From the NCBI GenBank assembly GCA_003149735.1, contig QANA01000051.1:10608-18291 (forward strand): a DNA stretch of 7,684 nt, written 5' to 3'. Below the pieces are notes generated by a model that made no database searches, had not been told where the DNA came from, and was given only the letters and a program-made list of their open reading frames with translations. Origin of the DNA: Clostridiales bacterium (lineage in GTDB: Bacteria > Bacillota_A > Clostridia > Christensenellales > Christensenellaceae). The position numbers and the translations under genes are program-made. Positions 1 to 6,275 of the stretch are shown in pieces. Within the stretch, counting starts at the first letter, position 1. Each line of letters begins with the position of its first letter.

Positions 1-131
1 TTGATATCTCCCATACCCATGTTGATGACTACTTTTTCCAGCTTGGGAACTTGCATTACGCTCTTGTAGTTGAACTTCTGCATCATAGCGGGAACAATTT
101 CCGCTTTGTAAGTATCTTTCAGTCTAGGCAA
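1..131 (-). CDS. rplE: 50S ribosomal protein L5, N-terminal part (cut by window edge)
   Basis: L5 binds 5S rRNA and helps form the central protuberance of the large subunit. Only 43 codons are in the window; the rest lies beyond position 1. The translation opens with [19 protein letters not shown] and continues through [15 protein letters not shown], the well-conserved L5 N-terminus. The start must be the TTG at 131-129. It gives the usual length of sequence before the RLK..Y motif, and a GGAGG sits 8 nt upstream. The first in-frame ATG is codon 15, inside the conserved region, so an ATG-only gene finder would truncate the gene or miss it. It follows rplX after 20 nt, as in the standard spc operon. 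Identity is certain from sequence and gene order; the TTG start is inferred but strongly supported. Confidence 0.95.
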   Translation of the reverse strand, partial: MPRLKDTYKAEIVPAMMQKFNYKSVMQVPKLEKVVINMGMGDI

Positions 132-145
132 TTTCGGTTCCTCCC
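132..145 (-). promoter_or_regulatory. Ribosome-binding site that fixes the TTG start of rplE
   Basis: On the minus strand GGGAGG lies directly upstream of rplE, with its GGAGG core at 144-140 and an 8 nt spacer (139-132) before TTG. The same 8-9 nt spacing is seen before rplN, rplD and rplP here, which supports TTG as the real initiator. Confidence 0.85.
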
Positions 146-151
146 TTCTGC

Positions 152-475
152 TTATTTGCCGATGGTTGCGCCGCATTTCTTGCATACGCGAACCTTTTCG
201 CCGTTCTCCTGCACCTTTACCGCTACGCGGACACCCTTCTCGCACTTATTGCAATACAGCATGACATTGGATGCATCGATCGGCGCTTCCTTCTTAAGGA
301 TGCCGCCCTGATTACCCTGGCCGCGCGGCTTGGTATGTCTGCTGACGATATTGACACCCTCAACAACAACTCTGCCTGCCTCCGGCATAGCTACCAGAAC
401 TTTGCCCTTTTTGCCCTTATCCTTACCCGTGATTACTACTACGGTATCGTCTTTTCTTACATGTAATTTTGCCAT
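152..475 (-). CDS. rplX: 50S ribosomal protein L24, zinc-ribbon form
   Basis: L24 is an early assembly protein that binds the 5' region of 23S rRNA near the tunnel exit. The 107-residue product has the KOW motif at about residues 12-27 ([15 protein letters not shown]), followed by VVVEGVN and the HTKP motif. Its C-terminal part carries two CxxC pairs, Cys75/Cys78 and Cys98/Cys101, which together look like an intact zinc ribbon. Many bacterial L24 proteins, including that of Bacillus subtilis, lack these cysteines. The ATG at 475 is the only sensible start. The upstream sequence has only a GGGG at 487-484, a much weaker Shine-Dalgarno than its neighbours have, so translation may depend on coupling to rplN, which ends 18 nt before. 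Identity is very sure. Confidence 0.98.
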   Translation of the reverse strand: MAKLHVRKDDTVVVITGKDKGKKGKVLVAMPEAGRVVVEGVNIVSRHTKPRGQGNQGGILKKEAPIDASNVMLYCNKCEKGVRVAVKVQENGEKVRVCKKCGATIGK

Positions 476-493
476 TTCAAAGACCCCGCTTTC

Positions 494-862
494 TTACAGT
501 ACTTCAGGAGCAAGAGAGGCGATTTTGACAAATCCTTCATCTCTGACTTCTCTAGCCACAGGCCCAAAAATACGAGTTCCTCTGGGCTGTTTGTTATTAT
601 CAATAATCACTGCGGCATTTTCATCGAACTTGATATAAGAGCCGTCTGCTCTCTTTACACCGCTCACGCTTCTGACGATAACCGCCTTGACAACATCTTT
701 CTTTTTCACGATGCCGCCAGGAGCTGCCGTCTTAACGGAAGCAATGATCACGTCTCCGATGTTGGCCGTTCTTCTCATAGATCCGCCGAGTACCTTGAAG
801 CACTGGATAGTCTTTGCTCCGGAGTTATCGGCAACCTTCAAATATGTTTGCGGCTGAATCAT
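494..862 (-). CDS. rplN: 50S ribosomal protein L14
   Basis: L14 sits at the subunit interface and forms intersubunit bridges with 16S rRNA; it is also the docking surface for the silencing factor RsfS in bacteria. The 122-residue length is exactly typical. Conserved family segments are visible: [17 protein letters not shown] at the N-terminus, the [13 protein letters not shown] region at about residues 27-40, [15 protein letters not shown] near the middle, and [13 protein letters not shown] followed by the C-terminal SLAPEVL. The ATG at 862 is preceded by AGGAGG with a 9 nt spacer. It follows rpsQ by 20 nt and precedes rplX by 18 nt, the usual start of the spc section. Nothing unusual is seen. 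Confidence 0.99.
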   Translation of the reverse strand: MIQPQTYLKVADNSGAKTIQCFKVLGGSMRRTANIGDVIIASVKTAAPGGIVKKKDVVKAVIVRSVSGVKRADGSYIKFDENAAVIIDNNKQPRGTRIFGPVAREVRDEGFVKIASLAPEVL

Positions 863-882
863 TTATACGCTCCTCCTATCCG

Positions 883-1146
883 TTATTTTGCTTTCTCGAC
901 GATCCCGACGAGTCTGAAATATTTATCTTTGCTGTAGTGACGTGTTTCCATAATCGTTACTACGTCGCCTACGCTGGCCTCACCCTTCTCATCATGTACT
1001 TTAAACTTTTTAGAATAGTGAACTGCCTTTTTGTAAATGGGGTGCTTTTTGACTTCGTCAACACGGACGACAATCGTTTTCTCCATTTTTGTGCTTACAA
1101 CTTCGCCCATTCTGACTTTGCGAAGATTTCTTTCTTGCCCTTCCAT
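883..1146 (-). CDS. rpsQ: 30S ribosomal protein S17
   Basis: S17 is a primary 16S rRNA binding protein (5' domain) needed for small-subunit assembly. The 87-residue product has the OB-fold pattern of the family: [22 protein letters not shown] at about residues 8-29, [19 protein letters not shown] at about 35-53, then [21 protein letters not shown]. Length and motifs match bacterial S17. The ATG at 1146 has AGGAGA upstream at a normal distance. It lies 21 nt after rpmC and 20 nt before rplN, the conserved rpmC-rpsQ-rplN order. No anomaly is seen. Confidence 0.99.
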   Translation of the reverse strand: MEGQERNLRKVRMGEVVSTKMEKTIVVRVDEVKKHPIYKKAVHYSKKFKVHDEKGEASVGDVVTIMETRHYSKDKYFRLVGIVEKAK

Positions 1147-1167
1147 AAAGCTTTTCTCCTTTCACGC

Positions 1168-1371
1168 TTATTTGCCGGCGGCATTCAGTTCGCGTTCTCT
1201 AAGAACAGTCTTTACTCTGGCAATATCTCTTTTGATATCCCTGATGCTTAAGGGATTCCCGAGCTGCCCCGTTGCCTTCTGGAAGCGCAGGTTGAAGAAT
1301 TCTGTCTTAAGATCGCCGAGTTTTGTATTAAGCTCTTCGACAGTCATTTCTCTTAACTCTTTAGCCTTCAA
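1168..1371 (-). CDS. rpmC: 50S ribosomal protein L29 (probable TTG start inside rplP)
   Basis: L29 is a small helical protein at the polypeptide exit site, near the docking place of trigger factor and SRP. The product is almost entirely helical and shows the family core: [10 protein letters not shown], then [20 protein letters not shown], then [18 protein letters not shown] chose the TTG at 1371, which gives 67 residues starting [10 protein letters not shown], matching the usual length and N-terminus of bacterial L29. A GGCGG followed by TGA, close to the anti-Shine-Dalgarno complement, sits 8 nt upstream of it. The alternative is a GTG at 1380 (70 residues, start MSKLKAKEL), but its only upstream purine run is 2 nt away. 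Either start overlaps the end of rplP. Identity is certain; the start is probable. Confidence 0.93.
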   Translation of the reverse strand: MKAKELREMTVEELNTKLGDLKTEFFNLRFQKATGQLGNPLSIRDIKRDIARVKTVLRERELNAAGK

Positions 1372-1801
1372 CTTGCTCACCGCCTTCTTCTATGTTTTCT
1401 CTCTTGACAAATTTGCATTTGATCGGAAGCTTATTGGCAGCAAGCCGCAGAGCTTCTCTCGCCGTCTCTTCCGGGACTCCTGCAATTTCAAACAGAACTC
1501 TGCCCGGTTTTACAACAGCTACCCAATATTCCGGAGCACCTTTACCAGAACCCATTCTGGTCTCAGCAGGCTTCTGCGTGATCGGCTTATCCGGGAAAAT
1601 TTTAATCCATACCTGGCCGCCTCTTCTGGTGTAACGCGTCATGGCGATACGGGCTGCCTCAATCTGATTGCTGGTGATCCAAGAAGGCTGTGTAGCCATC
1701 AGGCCATACTCACCGTAGGAAACGAAATTACCGCGCTGAGCCTTGCCCTTCATGCGGCCTCTAAAGACTCTTCTATGCTTAACTCTTTTTGGCATTAACA
1801 T
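1361..1801 (-). CDS. rplP: 50S ribosomal protein L16
   Basis: L16 organises the A-tRNA binding region and is a late 50S assembly protein. The 146-residue product begins [11 protein letters not shown], the usual L16 opening. It continues with [13 protein letters not shown] at about residues 24-36, [20 protein letters not shown] at about 54-73, the loop [18 protein letters not shown] at about 83-100, and [25 protein letters not shown]. The first ATG at 1801 is preferred because GGAGG lies 8 nt upstream; the second ATG (codon 3) is possible but less well spaced. The gene starts inside the last 23 nt of rpsC in another frame and its end overlaps rpmC, so all three are probably translationally coupled. 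Confidence 0.99.
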   Translation of the reverse strand: MLMPKRVKHRRVFRGRMKGKAQRGNFVSYGEYGLMATQPSWITSNQIEAARIAMTRYTRRGGQVWIKIFPDKPITQKPAETRMGSGKGAPEYWVAVVKPGRVLFEIAGVPEETAREALRLAANKLPIKCKFVKRENIEEGGEQVEG

Positions 1802-2504
1802 GTCTTCTTCCTCCCTCCTGGTTTCTTCTCTCTCTTCTGGGCTCGTTCATTCCTTTTGCTCTTTCCTTCAGGGGATTCTGCAAAACTTCACCCTTATATG
1901 CCCATACTTTTACGCCAATCTTACCATAAGTAGTATCGGCTTCTGCAAAACCATAGTCGATATCTGCACGAATCGTCTGCAGCGGAATGCTGCCTTCATG
2001 ATAAGATTCGCTTCTAGCAATGTCGGCACCGCCAAGTCTGCCGCCAACCGTAATCTTAATGCCTTTCAGGCCGCTTCTCATTGCACGGCCAATGCACTGC
2101 TTCATAGCTCTTCTGAAGGCGATACGGCGCTCAAGCTGCTGTGCAACGTTCTCGGCAACCAGCTGTGCATCCATGTCCGGTCTTCTTACTTCCACCACAT
2201 TGAGCACTACCGCTTTGCCAGTCAGCTTAAGCAGATCTGCTCTCAGAGCTTCCATGCCTGCGCCTTTCTGGCCAATCACCATACCGGGCTTTGCCGTATA
2301 AATAGTTACGGAAACCTTGTTTGCAGCTCTCTCGATTTCAATCTTGGAGATACCAGCCTCATAATGTTTTTTCTTTATGAATTTTCTGATTTTATCATCT
2401 TCCACGATGAAATCAGCAAACTGGCCTTTCTTGGCCATCCATCTAGAGTCCCAATCCTGAATGACGCCGACTCTAAAACCATGCGGATTTACTTTCTGGC
2501 CCAT
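1779..2504 (-). CDS. rpsC: 30S ribosomal protein S3
   Basis: S3 lies at the mRNA entry tunnel of the small subunit and contributes to mRNA helicase activity. The 241-residue protein starts [15 protein letters not shown], the standard S3 N-terminus. It has a type II KH domain with the GxxG loop as GQKG at residues 78-81. The C-terminal domain shows [12 protein letters not shown] at about 155-166. Arg131, Arg132 and Lys135, in the segment FRRAMK, correspond to the E. coli residues linked to helicase activity. The tail after residue 215 is basic and low in complexity. The ATG at 2504 overlaps the rplV stop by one base (TAATG), and its AGGAGG lies within the end of rplV. The last 23 nt are shared with rplP. 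Confidence 0.99.
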   Translation of the reverse strand: MGQKVNPHGFRVGVIQDWDSRWMAKKGQFADFIVEDDKIRKFIKKKHYEAGISKIEIERAANKVSVTIYTAKPGMVIGQKGAGMEALRADLLKLTGKAVVLNVVEVRRPDMDAQLVAENVAQQLERRIAFRRAMKQCIGRAMRSGLKGIKITVGGRLGGADIARSESYHEGSIPLQTIRADIDYGFAEADTTYGKIGVKVWAYKGEVLQNPLKERAKGMNEPRRERRNQEGGRRHVNAKKS

Positions 2505-2899
2505 TATTTTACCTCCTTAACCTCATCAAGAATGATCGTAATATGGCTGCTTCTCTTAAGAATCTGCATTGCTCTGCCGCGTGCTCTGGGCTGGAAACGC
2601 TTGAGCGTGGGGCCCTGATCAGCATAAACTTCCGCCACATACAAATTATCCTTGGAGAGTTCCAGGTTGTTCTCGGCATTTGCTACTGCGCTGTTCAGCA
2701 CTTTCAGCACAGGTTCGCAGGCAGCTCTCTGCGTAGCCATCAGGATTGCTTTTGCCTGTGCAACGCTCTTGCCGCGAATCAGGTCGACAACGAGTTTCAC
2801 CTTAGTGGGGGAGATTCTGATATATTTTGCTACCGCTCTGGGACGCGTATCTTTTGTTGCCTGTCTCTTTGCGGCTTTTTCTCTTTCACGTGTTGCCAT
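2504..2899 (-). CDS. rplV: 50S ribosomal protein L22 with N-terminal extension
   Basis: L22 contacts all domains of 23S rRNA, and its long beta hairpin lines the peptide exit tunnel where macrolides bind. The 131-residue product has the core from about residue 24: [21 protein letters not shown], then [10 protein letters not shown] at about 69-78 and the tunnel hairpin around residues 94-112 ([20 protein letters not shown]). No deletion or insertion is obvious in the hairpin. About 20 charged residues ([20 protein letters not shown]) precede the core, making it longer than the roughly 110-residue E. coli and Bacillus proteins. The ATG at 2899 has GGAGGAGG upstream, so the extension is probably translated. 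It follows rpsS after 15 nt. Confidence 0.98.
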   Translation of the reverse strand: MATREREKAAKRQATKDTRPRAVAKYIRISPTKVKLVVDLIRGKSVAQAKAILMATQRAACEPVLKVLNSAVANAENNLELSKDNLYVAEVYADQGPTLKRFQPRARGRAMQILKRSSHITIILDEVKEVK

Positions 2900-2914
2900 C
2901 TTTATCCTCCTCCC

Positions 2915-3193
2915 TTATCTCTTCTTGGCGGCCTTATCGCCCGCATGGCCTCTGTAGGTGCGGGTGGGAGCAAATTCGCCCAGCTTATGGCCGACCATAT
3001 CTTCTGTTACATATACAGGAACAAATTTTCTGCCATCATGCACAGCGATTGTATGAGATACCATATCCGGGAAAATCGTGGATGCTCTAGACCATGTCCG
3101 TAATACTTTCTTTTCGTTCCTTTCATTCATCTGCTGTATACGCTGCAGCAGCTTTTTTTGTATAAAAGGCCCTTTTTTGACCGATCTGCTCAT
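2915..3193 (-). CDS. rpsS: 30S ribosomal protein S19
   Basis: S19 forms a complex with S13 in the head of the small subunit and binds 16S rRNA near the A and P sites. The 92-residue product is typical in length. It begins [19 protein letters not shown], continues with [23 protein letters not shown] at about residues 32-54, and ends with [26 protein letters not shown], all highly conserved S19 segments. The ATG at 3193 has GGAAGGAG upstream at about 10 nt. The 35 nt gap to rplB is the largest between adjacent ribosomal-protein genes here. Identity is certain and nothing is unusual. Confidence 0.99.
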   Translation of the reverse strand: MSRSVKKGPFIQKKLLQRIQQMNERNEKKVLRTWSRASTIFPDMVSHTIAVHDGRKFVPVYVTEDMVGHKLGEFAPTRTYRGHAGDKAAKKR

Positions 3194-3228
3194 TTAATAA
3201 TAACTCCTTCCTTGCTCATGCCGATAGC

Positions 3229-4062
3229 TTATTTCGCATCTCTGCGACGTACGATAAGTCTATTGGATTTGTTCTTTTTCTTTCTCGTCTTATAGCCACG
3301 AGTAGGCTGACCCCAAGGAGAAACAGGGCCGGGTCTGCCAGTGGGTGCCTTACCATCACCACCACCATGCGGGTGGTCTACCGGGTTCATTGCCGAACCT
3401 CTGACTGAAGGACGAATACCCAGATTGCGTGTCTTACCGGCTTTTCCCAGCTTCACATTGGCATTGTCAACGTTGCCAACCTGGCCAATCGTCGCCTTTG
3501 CATTCATGGGAACCAGACGAACTTCACCGGAAGGAAGACGAACTTGTGCATAAGCCCCTTCTTTCGCCATCAGCTGAGCTGCATTACCTGCGCTTCTTGC
3601 CAACTGGCCGCCTTTACCGGGCTTCATTTCAATATTGTGAATCATGGTACCCACGGGGATATCTTTGATTTCCAATGCATTGCCGGGCTTAATATCCGCA
3701 GTTTCTCCGGAAATAACCGTGTCACCCACCTTCAGGCCGATCGGAGCCAATATATATCTCTTTTCGCCATCTGCATAATGGAGCAGAGCAATATTTGCAG
3801 ATCTACCGGGATCGTATTCGATGGTTGCTACTTTTGCAGGTACGCCGTCTTTATTGCGCTTGAAATCGACCAGACGGATTTTCTGCTTGTTGCCGCCACC
3901 GATATGACGTACTGTAATACGGCCATGGGCATTACGACCGCCTGTCTTTCCCTTGCTGATCAGCAGGGACTTTTCAGGCTTTGTGCAGGTAATCTCTTCG
4001 TATGTAGAAACGGCCATTCCTCTTCTACCGGGAGAAGTAGGTTTATAATTTTTAATTGCCAT
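3229..4062 (-). CDS. rplB: 50S ribosomal protein L2
   Basis: L2 is a primary 23S rRNA binder required for subunit association and close to the peptidyl transferase centre. The 277-residue product is the normal length. It begins [19 protein letters not shown], contains [19 protein letters not shown] at about residues 42-60 and [18 protein letters not shown] at about 152-169. The signature [10 protein letters not shown] lies at about 226-235, with His230 matching the functionally important His229 of E. coli. The basic end [19 protein letters not shown] is typical. The ATG at 4062 has AAGGAGG upstream, and rplW ends 13 nt before it. No anomaly is seen. Confidence 0.99.
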   Translation of the reverse strand: MAIKNYKPTSPGRRGMAVSTYEEITCTKPEKSLLISKGKTGGRNAHGRITVRHIGGGNKQKIRLVDFKRNKDGVPAKVATIEYDPGRSANIALLHYADGEKRYILAPIGLKVGDTVISGETADIKPGNALEIKDIPVGTMIHNIEMKPGKGGQLARSAGNAAQLMAKEGAYAQVRLPSGEVRLVPMNAKATIGQVGNVDNANVKLGKAGKTRNLGIRPSVRGSAMNPVDHPHGGGDGKAPTGRPGPVSPWGQPTRGYKTRKKKNKSNRLIVRRRDAK

Positions 4063-4075
4063 CGTTTATTCCTCC

Positions 4076-4372
4076 TTACTGAATCATGCTCTCGAAGAAT
4101 TCGATGGGCTTGGAGTCTTCCTTCAGTGTGATAACAGCTTTTTTAACCTTTGCTGTTCTGCCGCTGGTATAACCCTGTCTCTTTTCCTTGCCCTTGTGAA
4201 TCAGCGTATTAACGCTGTCTACCTGGACGCCGAAAATCTCTTCGACTGCTTTTTTGATTTCAACCTTATTCGCATCGATTGCAACTTCAAAGCTGTATTT
4301 CTTGAGCGGGATCTGGTCGTAGCTCTTTTCCGTCAAGACCGGCCCGCGGATGATATCATGTAAGTTTTTCAC
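4076..4372 (-). CDS. rplW: 50S ribosomal protein L23 (GTG start)
   Basis: L23 sits at the exit tunnel and is the main docking site for trigger factor and SRP. The 98-residue product shows DIIRGPVLTEKSYD at the N-terminus, YSFEVAIDANKVEIKKAVEEIFGVQVDSVNTL in the middle, and GRTAKVKKAVITLKE near the end, all typical of bacterial L23. It starts with GTG at 4372-4370; there is no usable ATG in the conserved N-terminus. The start overlaps the rplD stop as GTGA, and GAGGAGG lies upstream inside rplD. This arrangement suggests translational coupling so that L4 and L23 are made in equal amounts. Identity is certain. Confidence 0.98.
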   Translation of the reverse strand: MKNLHDIIRGPVLTEKSYDQIPLKKYSFEVAIDANKVEIKKAVEEIFGVQVDSVNTLIHKGKEKRQGYTSGRTAKVKKAVITLKEDSKPIEFFESMIQ

Positions 4373-4995
4373 AGCGCATAAACCTCCTCGACTTTTCTTG
4401 CAGCCGCCTCAGTCACGATCAGGCTGTCGCAATTCACGATGTCATAAACGCCGATCGCTCCGACTATGCCGGTCTGTACTGTGGGGATGTTGTTCGCTGC
4501 TCTGCAAACGAGTTCATTCTTTTCCTCGGTTACAATCAACACCTTCTTGGCAGCTTTGAGATTTTCCAAAACCTTGGTGATTTCCTTTGTCTTTCCGGCC
4601 TCCAAAGAGAGTTCCTTAACGACAATCATTTCAGCATCCGCAACTTTCATGGAAAGCGCGCTCTTCATAGCCAAAGCTTTGATCTTCTTATTTACTTTCT
4701 TATCGTAATCTCTGGGCTTCGGAGCAAATACGATACCACCATGTCTCCACTGGGGAGCACGCGTAGAACCCTGTCTTGCCCGGCCTGTCCCTTTCTGGCG
4801 CCAGGGCTTGATGCCGCCTCCGCTCACTTCGCTGCGGAACAGTGCGGACTGAGTGCCCTGCCGTGCTGCAGCATTATGTGCCACAACAACCTGATGAATC
4901 GCAGATGCGTTGACTTCGATGCCGAACACTGCATCATTCAACATGATTTCTCCGGCTACGCTGCCATCCTGATTATAAACATTTACATTAGGCAT
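4369..4995 (-). CDS. rplD: 50S ribosomal protein L4
   Basis: L4 is an early 50S assembly protein whose long loop reaches the exit tunnel. In E. coli it also represses its own operon by acting on the S10 leader. The 208-residue product is typical in length. The tunnel loop is visible at about residues 59-85 (GGGIKPWRQKGTGRAR followed by QGSTRAPQWRHGG). Lys68 in WRQKG corresponds to E. coli Lys63, a known macrolide-resistance site, and is unchanged. The following VFAPKPRDYDKKVNKK is also family-like. The ATG at 4995 is preceded by AAGGAGG with a 9 nt spacer, and rplC ends 25 nt upstream. Whether this L4 regulates the leader seen before rpsJ is an inference by analogy, not visible in the protein. 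Confidence 0.99.
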   Translation of the reverse strand: MPNVNVYNQDGSVAGEIMLNDAVFGIEVNASAIHQVVVAHNAAARQGTQSALFRSEVSGGGIKPWRQKGTGRARQGSTRAPQWRHGGIVFAPKPRDYDKKVNKKIKALAMKSALSMKVADAEMIVVKELSLEAGKTKEITKVLENLKAAKKVLIVTEEKNELVCRAANNIPTVQTGIVGAIGVYDIVNCDSLIVTEAAARKVEEVYAL

Positions 4996-5020
4996 TTACT
5001 GATTCCTCCTTCCAATCATG

Positions 5021-5644
5021 TTACGCTCTTGTAGACTTTTTAATTGTAAGGAGCTGGCCCTTTGCGCCAGGTACTGAGCCTTTAATTAAGAGCATATTTT
5101 TCTCAGCATCTACTCCAACGACTTCAACATTGATAATCGTGCGCTGCACGGCACCCATGTGGCCAGGCATTTTCTTCGTCTTAAAGACTCTGCCGGGATA
5201 AGATTTCGCACCCATGGAGCCCTGACCTCTGTGGTATTTGGAACCATGCGTCATCGGGCCTCTGTGCTGGCCCCATCTTTTAATTGCGCCGGCATAACCC
5301 TTACCTTTGGAAACACCGCTTACATCCACCTTGTCGCCATTTTCAAATACGTCGACCTTGATGGTGTCGCCCACTTTAAATTCTTCGGCAGTGCGGAATT
5401 CTCTCAAATATTTCTTAACTGCCAAACCGGCCTTTTTGAACTGACCTGCCGCAGGCTTGTTAACCAAGGATTCTCTGATATCACCAAAGCCAACCTGCAC
5501 TGCTGCATATCCATCAGATTCTTCCGTTTTGACCTGTGTAACTACACAGGGGCCAGCTTCGACTACTGTGACGGGAATCATCGCGCCATCTTCAGTGAAG
5601 ATCTGCGTCATTCCTACTTTTTTACCTAAAATAGCTTTCAGCAT
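5021..5644 (-). CDS. rplC: 50S ribosomal protein L3
   Basis: L3 is one of the first proteins to bind 23S rRNA, near its 3' end, and an internal loop approaches the peptidyl transferase centre. The 207-residue product is typical. It begins [16 protein letters not shown] with the usual TEDG and [10 protein letters not shown] segments. The central loop has [23 protein letters not shown] at about residues 113-135, then [10 protein letters not shown] and [14 protein letters not shown] at about 151-164, followed by EVVGVD. The ATG at 5644 has AGGAGG directly upstream. It lies 23 nt after rpsJ and 25 nt before rplD. Nothing is missing. Confidence 0.99.
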   Translation of the reverse strand: MLKAILGKKVGMTQIFTEDGAMIPVTVVEAGPCVVTQVKTEESDGYAAVQVGFGDIRESLVNKPAAGQFKKAGLAVKKYLREFRTAEEFKVGDTIKVDVFENGDKVDVSGVSKGKGYAGAIKRWGQHRGPMTHGSKYHRGQGSMGAKSYPGRVFKTKKMPGHMGAVQRTIINVEVVGVDAEKNMLLIKGSVPGAKGQLLTIKKSTRA

Positions 5645-5667
5645 TGTTTACCTCCTACACTTCCGGA

Positions 5668-5976
5668 TTAAAGCTTGATCTCAATATCAACACCGGCGGG
5701 TAAGTCCAAACGCATCAGTGCATCAGTTGTCTTTGCGTTTGCTTCCAGTATGTCAATAAGCCGCTTATGCGTGTTGATCTGGAACTGTTCCCGGGAGTCT
5801 TTATATTTATGCGTTGCTCTCAGGATGGTTACGACCTCTTTTTCCGTAGGGAGCGGGATAGGGCCCGAAATTTTCGCACCTGTGCGCTTTGCCGTCTCCA
5901 CTATCTTGGATGCTGACTGATCGATCAGATTGTGATCATATGCTTTTAATTTGATTCTGATCCTCTGGCTTGCCAT
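5668..5976 (-). CDS. rpsJ: 30S ribosomal protein S10 (first gene of the operon)
   Basis: S10 is part of the small-subunit head and, as NusE, also takes part in transcription antitermination with NusB. The 102-residue product is exactly typical. It shows [22 protein letters not shown] at the N-terminus, the hallmark ISGPIPLPT at about residues 36-44, and [21 protein letters not shown] in the loop and second half. The end [11 protein letters not shown] is also standard. The ATG at 5976 has AGGAGG at 5993-5988 with an 11 nt spacer. It is the first ribosomal-protein gene after a strong promoter and a structured leader, so operon control should act here. Confidence 0.99.
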   Translation of the reverse strand: MASQRIRIKLKAYDHNLIDQSASKIVETAKRTGAKISGPIPLPTEKEVVTILRATHKYKDSREQFQINTHKRLIDILEANAKTTDALMRLDLPAGVDIEIKL

Positions 5977-6194
5977 TCTTTTTTGTTCCTCCTAAACCGT
6001 GCGCCGATACACGCTTCCGCGTGTGCCGCACCATTTTTTTAAGCAAATGCCTGAAGCATTTGCTCTTCCTTCCACCTTAACGCCAAATTTTAAAGTGGAT
6101 TAGGGCGCCCATCCAGTGGGCTGTTTTCTTCGCAGAAATTACCCGGAATGGCCTCCGGCAACCTTCTTACGAAGCCTGTGCATGATAACACAGC
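5977..6194 (-). promoter_or_regulatory. Structured 5' leader of the S10 operon
   Basis: This gene-free stretch lies between a predicted transcription start near 6194 and the rpsJ start codon, and can form at least five hairpins when read on the minus strand. H1: 6174-6128, outer stem CTTCG/CGAAG, an AGAA/TTCT helix and a CCGGA/TCCGG tip. Ha: 6121-6107, a 5 bp GCCCA/TGGGC stem. H2: 6099-6071, a 10 bp stem with one G-U pair and a 9 nt loop. H3: 6064-6042, a perfect 9 bp stem AGCAAATGC/GCATTTGCT. H4: 6031-5999, a 5 bp GTGCG/CGCAC base plus ACACGC/GCGTGT capped by a GGAA (GNRA) tetraloop. H4 ends 5 nt before the AGGAGG of rpsJ. No hairpin is followed by a T-run on the coding strand, so intrinsic-terminator attenuation is unlikely. 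By analogy with E. coli, autogenous control by a ribosomal protein is plausible; the ligand is unknown. Confidence 0.7.
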
Positions 6195-6200
6195 TTTATT

Positions 6201-6229
6201 ATTATATATCACACGTATTTCATTTGCAA
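6201..6229 (-). promoter_or_regulatory. Sigma-A type promoter of the S10 operon
   Basis: On the minus strand TTGCAA (6229-6224) and a perfect TATAAT (6206-6201) are separated by exactly 17 bp. The surrounding sequence is AT-rich, with an A-rich stretch upstream. Transcription would begin near 6194, giving a leader of roughly 215 nt before rpsJ. The promoter lies just downstream of the DUF2500 stop codon, so the ribosomal-protein operon can be transcribed independently of tuf. It is a sequence prediction only, but spacing and both boxes are very close to consensus. Confidence 0.85.
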
Positions 6230-6275
6230 TACCCTTTTTCATCTTTTTTTGCTTATTTTATGGGATTTTATTGCC

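Noticed and set aside
1037..2618. Two long plus-strand open frames (about 253 and 291 codons) opposite rpsQ-rplV
   Set aside because: They are antisense shadows of recognised ribosomal-protein genes, lack family motifs, and read as cysteine-, serine- and phenylalanine-rich random sequence.
3190..3219. A ten-codon minus-strand mini-ORF (ATG at 3219) ending in TGA overlapping the rpsS ATG
   Set aside because: It resembles a coupling peptide but has no ribosome-binding site, and the rpsS Shine-Dalgarno lies inside it. Chance is the simpler explanation.
6034..6064. Perfect 9 bp hairpin with an adjacent 7 nt T-run, like an intrinsic terminator
   Set aside because: On the minus strand the hairpin is followed by A, not T. 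On the plus strand the T-run comes before the stem. It cannot act as an intrinsic terminator in either direction.
6084..6251. A minus-strand open frame of about 50 codons starting ATGAAAAAGGG near 6248 and running through the S10 promoter and leader
   Set aside because: It has no Shine-Dalgarno, contains the -35 and -10 boxes, and most of it folds into the leader hairpins. Its start lies upstream of the predicted transcription start.
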